A stretch of 64,000 nt of DNA from NCBI GenBank assembly GCA_963281255.1, contig OY725493.1:4371857-4435856 (forward strand), given 5' to 3'. Of the stretch, positions 32,136 to 41,708 are shown in pieces (positions within the stretch are counted from its first letter, which is position 1; the number at the start of each line of letters is the position of its first letter). The DNA is from Aphrocallistes beatrix (lineage: Eukaryota; Porifera; Hexactinellida; Sceptrulophora; Aphrocallistidae). The notes below the pieces were generated by a model. That model did not search any database and was not told the origin of the DNA. It saw nothing but the letters and a program-made list of their open reading frames with translations. Position numbers and translations under genes: made by a program.

Positions 32136-33384
32136 AATTAGTATTCGATATGTTATGTTACGATTATTCCAATTCCTATATTATGGATCAATAGGAATTC
32201 ATTCTGAATGCAGCCTTTAAGGCGGGATAGTATATATTAATAATCTCAATTATTATTACTTATAATAATTAGATAAATAAATGATATATTTGAGATTATA
32301 TAACAAAAAAGAATGACCTTCTATTTTTTTAACATTGTCGGTTACATACCCATATGTCAAAAACCCCCTTCAGGTGCTTTGGGGGATTTAGGTGGTTCGA
32401 CCCACTTTACTGAATGTTAACCTTAGCTATGGTATTACTTAATCTTTATTACGTTTGCATTGGTGTATTAACCAATCTTTTAATATATCCAGAATAATTT
32501 TTTTTGTGTAATCACTAAAGGGAAATATTCTTGAAAAACATGGATAATGTAGTCTACTCCGAATCAACTTGCACAATTACGGGAGATATTGAAGATAAAA
32601 GCACATCAGCATTGGACACTTTATTTACGCTGATATATAATCATAATATTTAATTAATGGAATAGTATCTAGGTAAATTTCTACTATTCTCTAAAGAAAA
32701 TGCTGCTTTTTCCTCAGTTCTTATAAATATCTCTTCCAAATGCCACTCAATGACAGTACTACATTGAAAATCTATTCGAACTAATGACAGTACTTTGAAA
32801 ATCCATCGAACGAATATTATCCTTCAATTTACGTAATTCCGAATTCGATTCGAACAAATGATTGCATTACCAAATTCAATTCGAACTAACGACTTCTTTG
32901 AAACTCGAACTAATGCTGCGTCCCCTATTACTACTATTACAATTAAAATTATTTTAGACAATTACTAAGACTTTTCAATTATTCAGAATGTCTAAAGGAT
33001 AATTATTATTTAATTGATTATCCCACACAAACAAAACATATTATCTAACATCTAACCTAAGCAAATAACTAATATGTGTATGCATATTAATGAAACAATG
33101 AGTCTAAACGTAGAGTAACAAATGCAAAACGATAATAATCTTGCATTAAATTAATTTTTAACAACTCCTATTTCTTCACGACAAGTGAGATAAGCCAGTC
33201 CGAAGTTATAGAGATATAATAGATACAAGTTGTCCAGTTGTTTTATACGGTGTCTGGAAAGACGAGTCTTTTATCGGGGAAAAGTAAATGTCCAGGTTTT
33301 GGCCAAAATTCCTCTGTCACCCTAGGGCTTAATCCAAGAAAATCTATCAAATATTTCAAATATTAATTGGATATATAGATGTTA
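32136..33384. other. Intergenic, no gene
   Basis: AT-rich. Contains the duplicated block 32440-32650 and a short tandem (CTAATGACAGTAC..GAAAATC, 32748-32815). It also contains a half copy (32395-32430) of the GACCCA..TTTTACTGAATATTAACC inverted repeat found at the importin promoters. Confidence 0.5.
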
Positions 33385-34512
33385 TTAGGAATTAGGCTGT
33401 GCTGATAAAGGTTGAGTTAATTCTGGTCCAAATCGATACACTTTGTTCCTCCTCTTGCATTTTACTGATAAGCATTGGAACATGTATATGTATGAGGGAA
33501 TAATTAGCATAGCAAATCCACTCAATTCCAAGATCGATGACAAATAATTTACAGCCGAGTAAGCATATGCTGCCTCACTGAAGACTCTTAATTGGATGTC
33601 TGGGTAATTACTAAGAGGGTAGCACTGGTGATTCTTGTCCAGAATGATTGTAATCAATGTTACTTGATTGAGAACGAATCTGAGCAAATATCCGATGAAG
33701 CAAATAAAAAAACTGATACAAAGATTAAAATGCAATATTTTGAACTGTTTATACTTTCTCAACTCAATTTTATATTTTGTACAATTCCCGAATGATTGAT
33801 GCAATTCTCTCACTCTCCCGAGTATAACTGATGAGAGTTTTCTTCCTTCAGATACTAGCAGGAATAGATTGAGTAGGAAGAAAAACTGTGGTGAAAAGTT
33901 AAAAAAATAGGTGTATTTATTACAAAAAATGATAACTATGAAAGCTTGAAAGATCAAAAATAAGAGATATTTTAGTGTGGCATTCTTCACTGACCGATTT
34001 AACATTCTATTTCTCAGGAAATTGCTCAATATTATTATCTGATTGGCTAAGATTAAAACTAGAACAGCATCAATCCCGCGTACATAATGGAATAAACTCC
34101 TCTCTGAAGCGTAGAGAAGGTGTGAACCTTCTTTAGAGCAATTAGTGCTTTCAGTGGTGACATTTTGTAAATATCCATTATAATCTAGTATCGAAAAATA
34201 ATTTTTTGCAATTCCTAAAATCAAGATGCATATTTCAACGAAGCAAATGGATTGGAAAAAGCAATCCCGAACTAATAAAGTTTTATAATTGTACCTCTTC
34301 AATTCGTGTTCTATTTCATTGAGATAATTCCTTTTGTACCATTTCTTGAGTTGTCGATTCCGTATCACGATATTGCATAACCAGAAAAGTAAATGAATTA
34401 GCCAGGAAACTGATAAAATGATGTACAGGACCAATCCTATCAGTTGAAGAATTCTGTGCGATCCTTCTTGTGTGTTTAACATTTTTTTATAATTTTGAAT
34501 CAACAATGCCAA
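33385..34512 (-). CDS. Seven-transmembrane receptor-like protein 2 (paralogue)
   Basis: Intronless, up to 375 aa. The Met at residue 11 (34482) aligns with the start of paralogue 1 and may be the true start. It has the same seven hydrophobic segments, the same basic inside loops, and the same Cys/NCS outside loops (NCSKEG; CYPLSNYPD). The second half, from NKYTYFFNFSPQFFFLL to the stop, is over 90% identical to paralogue 1, whereas the first half is only roughly 65% identical. The change is abrupt, suggesting gene conversion or strong selection on the C-terminal half. The family is not recognised; a GPCR-like topology is the best description. Confidence 0.7.
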   Translation of the reverse strand: MALLIQNYKKMLNTQEGSHRILQLIGLVLYIILSVSWLIHLLFWLCNIVIRNRQLKKWYKRNYLNEIEHELKRYNYKTLLVRDCFFQSICFVEICILILGIAKNYFSILDYNGYLQNVTTESTNCSKEGSHLLYASERSLFHYVRGIDAVLVLILANQIIILSNFLRNRMLNRSVKNATLKYLLFLIFQAFIVIIFCNKYTYFFNFSPQFFFLLNLFLLVSEGRKLSSVILGRVRELHQSFGNCTKYKIELRKYKQFKILHFNLCISFFICFIGYLLRFVLNQVTLITIILDKNHQCYPLSNYPDIQLRVFSEAAYAYSAVNYLSSILELSGFAMLIIPSYIYMFQCLSVKCKRRNKVYRFGPELTQPLSAQPNS

Positions 34513-36047
34513 TATTAATGCATATTAGTTAACTTCCCAGCTTTTATATAGAATAGATAATTAAATATTGCTACGTGTGTTTTCGTAATAAATATTTTTA
34601 ATTTGTCCCGATTGAAACCTATTAGATATTCTTACAGGGAAATATTTTGGAATTAGATTGTAATCAGGGACGGAAACAGCAACTTTCATATTTAGTTTGG
34701 AGTGTGTCATTTTGGATTTAAAACTGGTAATGTTTACATTTTTACTCAAACTATTTTGAAATTTTTCTAATTTGACTGAAGGCAAATGTTTATTATTATA
34801 ATTATAATTTTATAAACTAATTGCTCTTAGCAGCAATAATGCATGCACTGTTAATAGTTTTTAACAGCAGCCAACTAACTAGCTGTTAATTAATTAACAA
34901 AATTAACTGTTAACTGTAGCCAATTTGCTGTTTTAACAATACGGTAAAGCAGAAACTGCCAAAGCTATGAATATAGTCCTTGTTGGAAAAGCTTTGCTGT
35001 TAATAGCAATTTAAATCCAGCAAAACAAGTTGTAAACAGCATTTCTACCAACCCTATTATAATCTACCTAGAAAAAGTCCCAACTATGGAATGCATAGTA
35101 TCGTGACCAACTTCTCAATTAATATTAGCTACACAAGAAATTTTAATAAACTGTGTATATTAATATTCTTCACATATGATATAACTATCACCAAAGAATG
35201 ATGACTCATCATTATGTTATGACGTCATCATTACTCATCAAAAATTGAAAATTTGACAGATTTTGTGATTTTTCGAGTGATTTGATTATAACAGCAAGAC
35301 AGACGTATTTAGAGATGTTACCTACCTTACAATTAATCAATGTGAGTCCAGGTGCCCAAAGGGCGCCTCCGGCGGACACAAAGTGTCCGCCAGCCGTGCA
35401 GCGCAAGCAAGCGAAGCGCGCTTGTAACAAATAAAACCAATCAGATTAATGGTTTCACATAGGCGTCCTGAATGTAAATATATGGGGTGTTATTAATATA
35501 CTAATTCTATATTCTTAAATCATAAGTTTCTAGTTTCAAATAATGTTGTATTGGCTGAAGTTCCTTTAATTAAGTTTACAGGGATTCCATTAACGCTCAC
35601 TTTTATTCTGCATTTTGACATTTTAGTTGATTATTTGTATCATACGAAACACTAATAAGGGTTTGAGTATTTTTTTTAGATATTTAACCAAACAAAATCG
35701 CAACCATGAATATTAGCAAAGCAGTTGAAAATAGATAACTTATGCTTCCAGGGAAGTTTGGAATGCTGTTCCACTCTTCTCCAGTTAGATTCAATTACCG
35801 TTGAATAATGGAGCAGAGAAGAGAGACAAACGTGCGTGGCTAGAAAGTGTTCTCCATTTTTTTGCAGAGGTGTGAAAATTTCATTTAGGTCTTCGAACTT
35901 AATCGCTGACTCCGCCACCAAGCATGTCACTGCTCTGACAAAGAGTTTGCGTCAGGAGTTGAGGAAGTGACATCTGAGGTTAATTCGTTCGTTTTCCATA
36001 TATTGACTGTGAGTCTGTGACTGCTCCTGGAGCATGACGCCTTGAAG
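34513..36047. other. Intergenic with a patch of TTAACAGC repeats
   Basis: 34846-34990 is enriched in TGTTAA/TTAACAGC in both orientations. Frames at 34561-34785 and 35676-35930 (minus) match nothing I recognise. The rest is AT-rich. Confidence 0.45.
35155..35425 (+). repeat. Hairpin-ended repeat, right half
   Basis: From CACATATGATATAACTATCA to AAGCGCGCTTGT, with one TGACGTCA (35220-35227) and intact GGGCGCC and GGACACAAAGTGTCC hairpins. Confidence 0.85.
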
Positions 36048-36196
36048 CAGTGGCATAACTAGGTCATTTATTTTGAGGACAAAAAAGCACATATTTTTGT
36101 CTCAATGCAACGATATATTTGATACTCTTTGAAAAAATTTGAGGGTAGAATCTTTTTGGGGAGGCAAAGAAGCCCCCCCCCTAAAATACGCCACTA
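36048..36196. mobile_element. hAT MITE with 8 bp target duplication
   Basis: 149 bp, ends CAGTGGCATAACTAGG / ACGCCACTA, exact duplication CCTTGAAG (36040-36047 and 36197-36204). Confidence 0.88.
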
Positions 36197-36633
36197 CCTT
36201 GAAGAGCTCTAACTCTAGCATACGTATGCATGATTTACAGACTTGAATATATCGTATACGATAGTGCCTGTCCCGATTTCTAATTTATACCATATCTACG
36301 TATATACGTTCAATTCTTATAAAACAAATAAACCAGTATCGGATAATTGTCTATATTCAACTTAAATAAGACGATAGGGGAAATTTTGTAATTTGGTTGA
36401 ATCGAATAGGGATTCGAATATTCCCTAGGATCGACAATATTTCGGTGATAAAAAATACAAAGGTTAGAAAACGTGGGAGGGAGGAGACTGATACTTTTTG
36501 ACTTGAGATTGGGGGTCGTATAGTAGTGGGTTGAATCCCCTGCTTTGACAAGTCTTATTCCTTAATTAATAATACTAAAATTGCAGTGTTGTATAACTCA
36601 AAATTCATTCTGTTTAGATCATATTTTAGCGAC

Positions 36634-38268
36634 ATGAACATGTTTGACCTACAACCTTCTGAGGAGGAGACCTCCCATCCAGATCCTAAGACGATTGACT
36701 CAATGCTCAAGTCTGCGAAGGAGCAGTTGATAGTTAGACAGAAAGAACTGAGCAGCTCTCGCCCGGTCATCCCCCAGGCACCAGTAGCCCCAGTCCCCAT
36801 CCCACCCCCGATAATCCCCGAGTATTCTTCAGATGACCTCAAGCAAATGATGGATCAGATAAATTCTCGGATACAGACCAGCTTGCAAAGGTCTAGTCTC
36901 CTCACGGGACTTCTGAACGGAGGAGTGAACGAGTCCCCAGTCAGACCTCCCATAGGCGGGATAATACTGGATGAGAAGGGGAGGACGGTGACTGTAGAGG
37001 GCAAGACTATAGAACTAACTCGTACACAGCCCACTATCAAAGCTAACATCCTCAACAAGTACAAGAAGATACAGAAACCTCCCTCTCAAGCTGAGAAAGC
37101 TTCTGTAAGCGAACCAATTCCGGAATCGACACGGTTCCAGGACCCGAGGATCCGCATCAGAGGCACGCAACGAATGCCGAGGAAATTCCGGTTCAACGAA
37201 CAAGGAAAATTTATAAAAATTGCCAATCGACAGCGAGCTAAAGCGAAGCTAGAGCAGCTGCGAGTGCAAGTGGCAGAGTCCAGTAAGAAGACAGGAATCT
37301 ACTTCTCCTCGAAACTCGCGCTTGTTGTCAGCTCTAAAGACAAGTGCGGTCCTACCTCAGTGCCGGACTTGGAATGGTGGGATGCGGAGCTGGTGAGGAG
37401 TTATGAAGTGCTGGATGAGTCCACTGCTCTAGAAACTAAATTTCCCTTCGTGTCTTCTCTCATTGAGCATCCCATTCAAGTGGAGGCACCGAACAAGCCT
37501 AAGAATGTTCCTCTTCCTCCCGTGATGCTTACGTCACGGGAGAGTAAGAAGTTGAAGAGACAGATAAAGAAAGAGAAAGAGCAGGAGAGACAAGAGAAGA
37601 TCCAATTCGGACTCCTCCCTAAACCGGAGCCAAAAGTTCGGATATCTAACCTCATGCGGGTGCTTGGCAACGAGGCAGTGGCAGACCCGACTAAGATGGA
37701 GGCTCACGTCCGTGCTCAGATGGCGCAGAGACAGCGCGCCCACGAAGCCGCGAATGAAGCGAGGAAGCTGAAGCCCAACCAGAAGATCGCGCGCAAAGCG
37801 AAGAAGCACGAGGAGGACTTGACTAATGGTGTGCAGATAGCCGTGTTCCGCGTCCTCTCGCTTATCAATCCAGCGCACAAGTTCAAAGTAGAAGCTTCCG
37901 CAGAGAAGTTTCAGTTCACCGGGTGCTTGCTCCTGTTCCGAGACTTCTCCCTCGTCGTAGTGGAAGGGGGGCCTAAGGGCATCCGCAAGTACAAACACCT
38001 CCTCCTGGATCGTATTAAATGGGCCGGAAATGTCCCTGAAGCCGGGTCAGACGACGAAGCGTCTCAAACAGCTGTTAATCCAGCCGTGAAGGCTCACTGC
38101 AGCGTTATCTGGGAAGGAAAGAATGCGTTCTCTTCTTTCAATGAGTGGACGGTCAAGAGCTGTTCCAGCGAGACAGTGGCTAGAGAGTTTCTAAGGCTGC
38201 GTGGGTGTGAGCATTATTGGGATCTTGCTGTCAACCAAATGATTATCAACCAAGAGGATGTCATATGA
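36634..38268 (+). CDS. PRPF3: U4/U6 snRNP protein PRPF3 homologue, intronless
   Basis: Spliceosomal protein of the U4/U6.U5 tri-snRNP that binds U4/U6 duplex RNA and PRPF4. 544 aa from the ATG at 36634 (MNMFDLQP). The PRP3 domain is recognisable: DPRIRIRGTQRMPRKFRFNE, KLALVVSSKDKCGPTSVPDLEWWD, PPVMLTSRESKKLKRQIKKE, and VRISNLMRVLGNEAVADPTKMEAHVRAQ. The C-terminal ferredoxin-like domain also matches (AVFRVLSLINPAHKFKVEA..FTGCLLLF). The human protein (683 aa) has an N-terminal PWI RNA-binding domain; it is absent here, and nothing like it is readable in the 500 bp upstream. Either the lineage lost it or a distant 5' exon exists (TTCTGTTTAG at 36608-36617 could be an acceptor). Confidence 0.93.
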   Translation: MNMFDLQPSEEETSHPDPKTIDSMLKSAKEQLIVRQKELSSSRPVIPQAPVAPVPIPPPIIPEYSSDDLKQMMDQINSRIQTSLQRSSLLTGLLNGGVNESPVRPPIGGIILDEKGRTVTVEGKTIELTRTQPTIKANILNKYKKIQKPPSQAEKASVSEPIPESTRFQDPRIRIRGTQRMPRKFRFNEQGKFIKIANRQRAKAKLEQLRVQVAESSKKTGIYFSSKLALVVSSKDKCGPTSVPDLEWWDAELVRSYEVLDESTALETKFPFVSSLIEHPIQVEAPNKPKNVPLPPVMLTSRESKKLKRQIKKEKEQERQEKIQFGLLPKPEPKVRISNLMRVLGNEAVADPTKMEAHVRAQMAQRQRAHEAANEARKLKPNQKIARKAKKHEEDLTNGVQIAVFRVLSLINPAHKFKVEASAEKFQFTGCLLLFRDFSLVVVEGGPKGIRKYKHLLLDRIKWAGNVPEAGSDDEASQTAVNPAVKAHCSVIWEGKNAFSSFNEWTVKSCSSETVAREFLRLRGCEHYWDLAVNQMIINQEDVI

Positions 38269-38493
38269 TGAACTCACTTAATTAACTAACTAGCTGATTA
38301 ATGAATGATGAGATTTAATAGATCCGTTGTACATTCATCCATGACAGTATCTGGCAACTGAATTAAAAGATGTGAATTCACGTCATTTATTTATCTTTAT
38401 CGTAGTAATGCATCTGGTTCGCGTATAGAGATACCTGATCCAACATTTTAGAATCCATATTAATCCGATATACCGTATTTTCTTAAATATTGA

Positions 38494-38658
38494 CAGTGTT
38501 TCATACAGGATTTGCATGCAAGGGGCGCAATATGGGATATCTAAGGGGGGCATGTACTAAATCACATCTCTTCATGTTATGCATTTTATTTCTAGGGGGG
38601 CACTTGAATTAACAGGGGGGGCAAGTGCCCCCCTTACTACCCTCTGTATGAAACCCTG
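38494..38658. mobile_element. hAT-like MITE
   Basis: Ends CAGTGTTTCATACAGGA / CTCTGTATGAAACCCTG; interior rich in GGGGGGCA. Only a partial (ATTGA) duplication flanks it. Confidence 0.7.
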
Positions 38659-40429
38659 ATTGAATTTTATCAAACTTTAGCAGATTACAATGCGATAATC
38701 GTAATTCATCTAATCAATACTTCAAAAAAAGATGACTACTCCAGAATCTGCTAATAAATAAAATCAATTTATCAAACACATACGTATTTATTTTAGACTA
38801 GCTCCTTATTAAGGATGTGTGCCTTAAGTTTCTGATTAACACTCGAAAGGGAGTAGAATTATCTCTGAATTCATAAGATGAAACCGAGCTATTGGAATGT
38901 GCAGGGCATCCAAGAGAGGAGGAGGGTAATTGCCACTGGTCCCGGACATATCGGTTAAGTTAATAAATTCCATATAAGAGATTGTGGTAATCAATCCAGC
39001 AGCAATATGCCCTGAGATTGATGAGATTGAACGCGTTGGAAGATTGGCGATAAATTATTTTAATAGCGAACCTTTCCCACCCAGCTAAATCGAACAGCAT
39101 CGCAAAGTGAATTATTAATTATTAAGAAAAAACGTAATACATACAAATTATTTTAGAATATCATTTGAAAACAACACGTATACAACATTATTTCAACAGC
39201 TTCCATCTCCTCTCCTCGAGTTTAAGCCTTCATATATAGTCATGGTCGTGAACTCACAGTAGAAAAACTTGCCAGTGCTTAGGACTGGCAGAAGAGCGCA
39301 TAATGAAGGCTAGTTCGGCCGAATAACTGTTCCTTCCACACACTTGACCATTCAAGAATTCGTAGGTGCATTCTGATTAAATTCTTCTTCGTGACGCGAT
39401 CATTAACCACTCGATAAATATTATAAATACTGAGGAAACATTTGTTATGTTCAAGATGAAGTTTAGATTTCTATGTTGCTATCTGGCACCATTAGAGATG
39501 TATTGTGCTTTCCCTACAGGCCAATACCAATGGAAAATATGCCATGACGTATCAATTGATATATGCTGCGAAGAATTGAATTTGACTCAAAATAAACAAT
39601 TCTTATTCGATTGTCTGTCGATACTTTTCGAAAAAAATAACTATTCAGTGAACATATATATCATATCCAGACACAATTGTCTTCCTGCTCACTCAGCTGA
39701 TTAGCTGTGAAGTTGAATTGGATAGAGAAGGAATGTCATTCCACTATTAAATCATATAGTAATGCGATTACACTGGAATCTACCTCTGCTGGCCTTCGTC
39801 AGGGGGTCCGCCTCCCCTGATCAGGGAGGTGCACCCCCTAGCAGGGCTCAAGCGGCAACGAAGGTTATACATACACTAATCCAAACAAATATAGGGTGGT
39901 ATCTCCTATAATATTATTGCTAGAATACTGCCTAGTGCCTAAAACATTTCAGAATGTAAGAAAACCGATTTCGTAATATGTCACCTACTGAAGCCTCACC
40001 GTCCATGCGGCCGTATAGAGCACTATTCAACTAGTTGAGACCGTATAGAGCACTATTCAACTAGTTTCTACATCAATTCAAAATCAAAATGCTCATTTCT
40101 ATCAATTAGCATGCTTATAAATAGGAATTGATATATTCCATTATACCTAACGTGCTAAACAACCAAAATACGTATATACGTAAGGTCATAGTAGGTGGCG
40201 AAATGTGTCCCATCTTGAAACTGTCGACTTTTATAGGACTGGAATTCGGCCCTATAAGAAATAATTCTGAAAGCCTTTATCCGAAGATGTCGCTTTTTAG
40301 AGCAAATGAACTAAAAACAGAACACTTGGGGCAGTAAGAATGATGAAGAACCATTCGAACACAATTGTAGAGATAATTGAGTTTGTAACAGGGTTGCAGT
40401 GGTCCGGTTCGTATTTTTCGTTTGTCGGT
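38659..40429. other. Intergenic, mostly unassigned
   Basis: Contains a GC-rich hairpin (39807-39841, AGGGGGTCCGCCTCCC against AGGGAGGTGCACCCCCT). It also contains a direct tandem duplication of a 29 bp unit (ACCGTATAGAGCACTATTC) at about 40012-40069. No certain gene. Confidence 0.5.
39447..39704 (+). CDS. Possible small Cys-rich secreted peptide (unsupported family)
   Basis: 85 codons starting MFKMKFRFLCCYLAP, which could be a short signal sequence, followed by eight scattered Cys (including ICHD, DICCEE, FDCL, HNCL). No family recognised, no paralogue in the window and no splice evidence. The composition is not obviously coding, so this is a weak candidate only. Confidence 0.2.
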   Translation: MFKMKFRFLCCYLAPLEMYCAFPTGQYQWKICHDVSIDICCEELNLTQNKQFLFDCLSILFEKNNYSVNIYIISRHNCLPAHSAD

Positions 40430-40934
40430 CCAGACCGGTTAGGACTGAGCAGTTTAGACCGTTGAGCGATTATGGTTACCCTCCAACATTCCCCAACACT
40501 GGAAACAGAAGCGCTGAAGTTAAGAGAAACTTCCAAAAAAGAGACCCAGCAAGGAGTATCGTGTGACAGAAACACGGACAGCGTAATCGAGGATCCTGGG
40601 TGTGGCTAAAGCTTTCTTTGACACAAAACGCTATGGAATTCGAAAAGGGATACTCCATCAGTTCACTAATGCATTTTGTTCTTGTCCTAATCCCAACTGT
40701 CATTCCATAGAATCCACGCGCATCACGAAGGTCTCCTGTAGACTTCGCATGTGGCATGTGGCGTTCCTAGACACAGTCAATTCAGATTGCATTCAGAATA
40801 GACTGTGTCTAGGAAGATCACATATAGACGGATAAGGTATCTGTTAATAGGTAATATTCGGTGAAATGGGTCGATTTTGAAAATTGACCCATTTTACTGA
40901 ATATTAACCTTAATAGATTGCCTGGAGGAATTCA

Positions 40935-40940
40935 TATAAG
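40935..40940 (+). promoter_or_regulatory. Probable TATA box, importin-alpha copy 1
   Basis: TATAAG within TTCATATAAGTAGCGGGG. It is conserved in copy 2 and sits about 180 bp before the first splice donor. Two inverted repeats lie upstream: CCTAGACACAGTC (40766-40778) / GACTGTGTCTAGG (40801-40813), and a GACCCA-type palindrome (about 40845-40912). Confidence 0.5.
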
Positions 40941-41708
40941 TAGCGGGGAGTCCCCTACGAACCAGTAATCCTTCTCCTCACACTCAGTGCACACATCAAG
41001 TCCACATTATTCTAACCAGCTGATCGCATTCTCTGACATTTCTTCGTAAATTGCCTAGTGTTCTACCAAGTGCTAGAGTGCCTCCCGGAGAACAACACAT
41101 CTATCAACATTAACGTAGAATGGAGATGATGAAGATTAAACGAGTGTAAGTTTTATATTTTCGATTCCTAGCGAGGCTGCAACTGGCTGAGTCTCTCGTC
41201 TTGGTCGGATCAGTGCTCAAGTGCCTACTCCACTACAAAATTACCGACAGCTTTCCTATTCAAATAGTAGTCTGATCCCTGCATGGTTTGACAGCACAGA
41301 TGCAGTCTTATGTAAGTATATACACGTATATATATTCTCTACAAATACCATATTACGTAATATACAAGTAATATAAGCCTAGCTAGTAGTTGCAACCCAA
41401 TCTACTCAAACCCTGCTGCACAATCTTGTAGCAGGGGGTAGACTCTGGATTAGGACTGGTAGGGCCTTTGGGCTAGGATTCAGGATTGGTGGACCATTTT
41501 AGAGAGATCGTATCATGGCTAATATAATATAATAGTCTTCGATAAACTATTAGTACACATTATATCGTATTGTAAGTGACAAATAACTATATTTGTTGAT
41601 TAAAATCACATGCATGACATTCAGCCATACGTTGATCAAAATCCCAGATCGAAAAATCGTTGATCAAAATCCTGCATAGTATTTACTTGTAGTTGCTCAA
41701 AATCCCAC

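Noticed and set aside
35676-35930. 84-codon minus-strand frame MTCLVAESAIKFEDLNEIF..
   Set aside because: Looked faintly transposase-like, but no motif could be confirmed and flanks give no splice or TIR support.
40476-40757. Minus-strand frame upstream of importin copy 1 (matched at 48211-48459), reading SHTQDPRLRCPCFCHT..
   Set aside because: It is similar between copies and one indel is a multiple of three, but another indel changes the frame at the N-terminal end, and the whole region is duplicated with the promoter. No sign of protein-level constraint.
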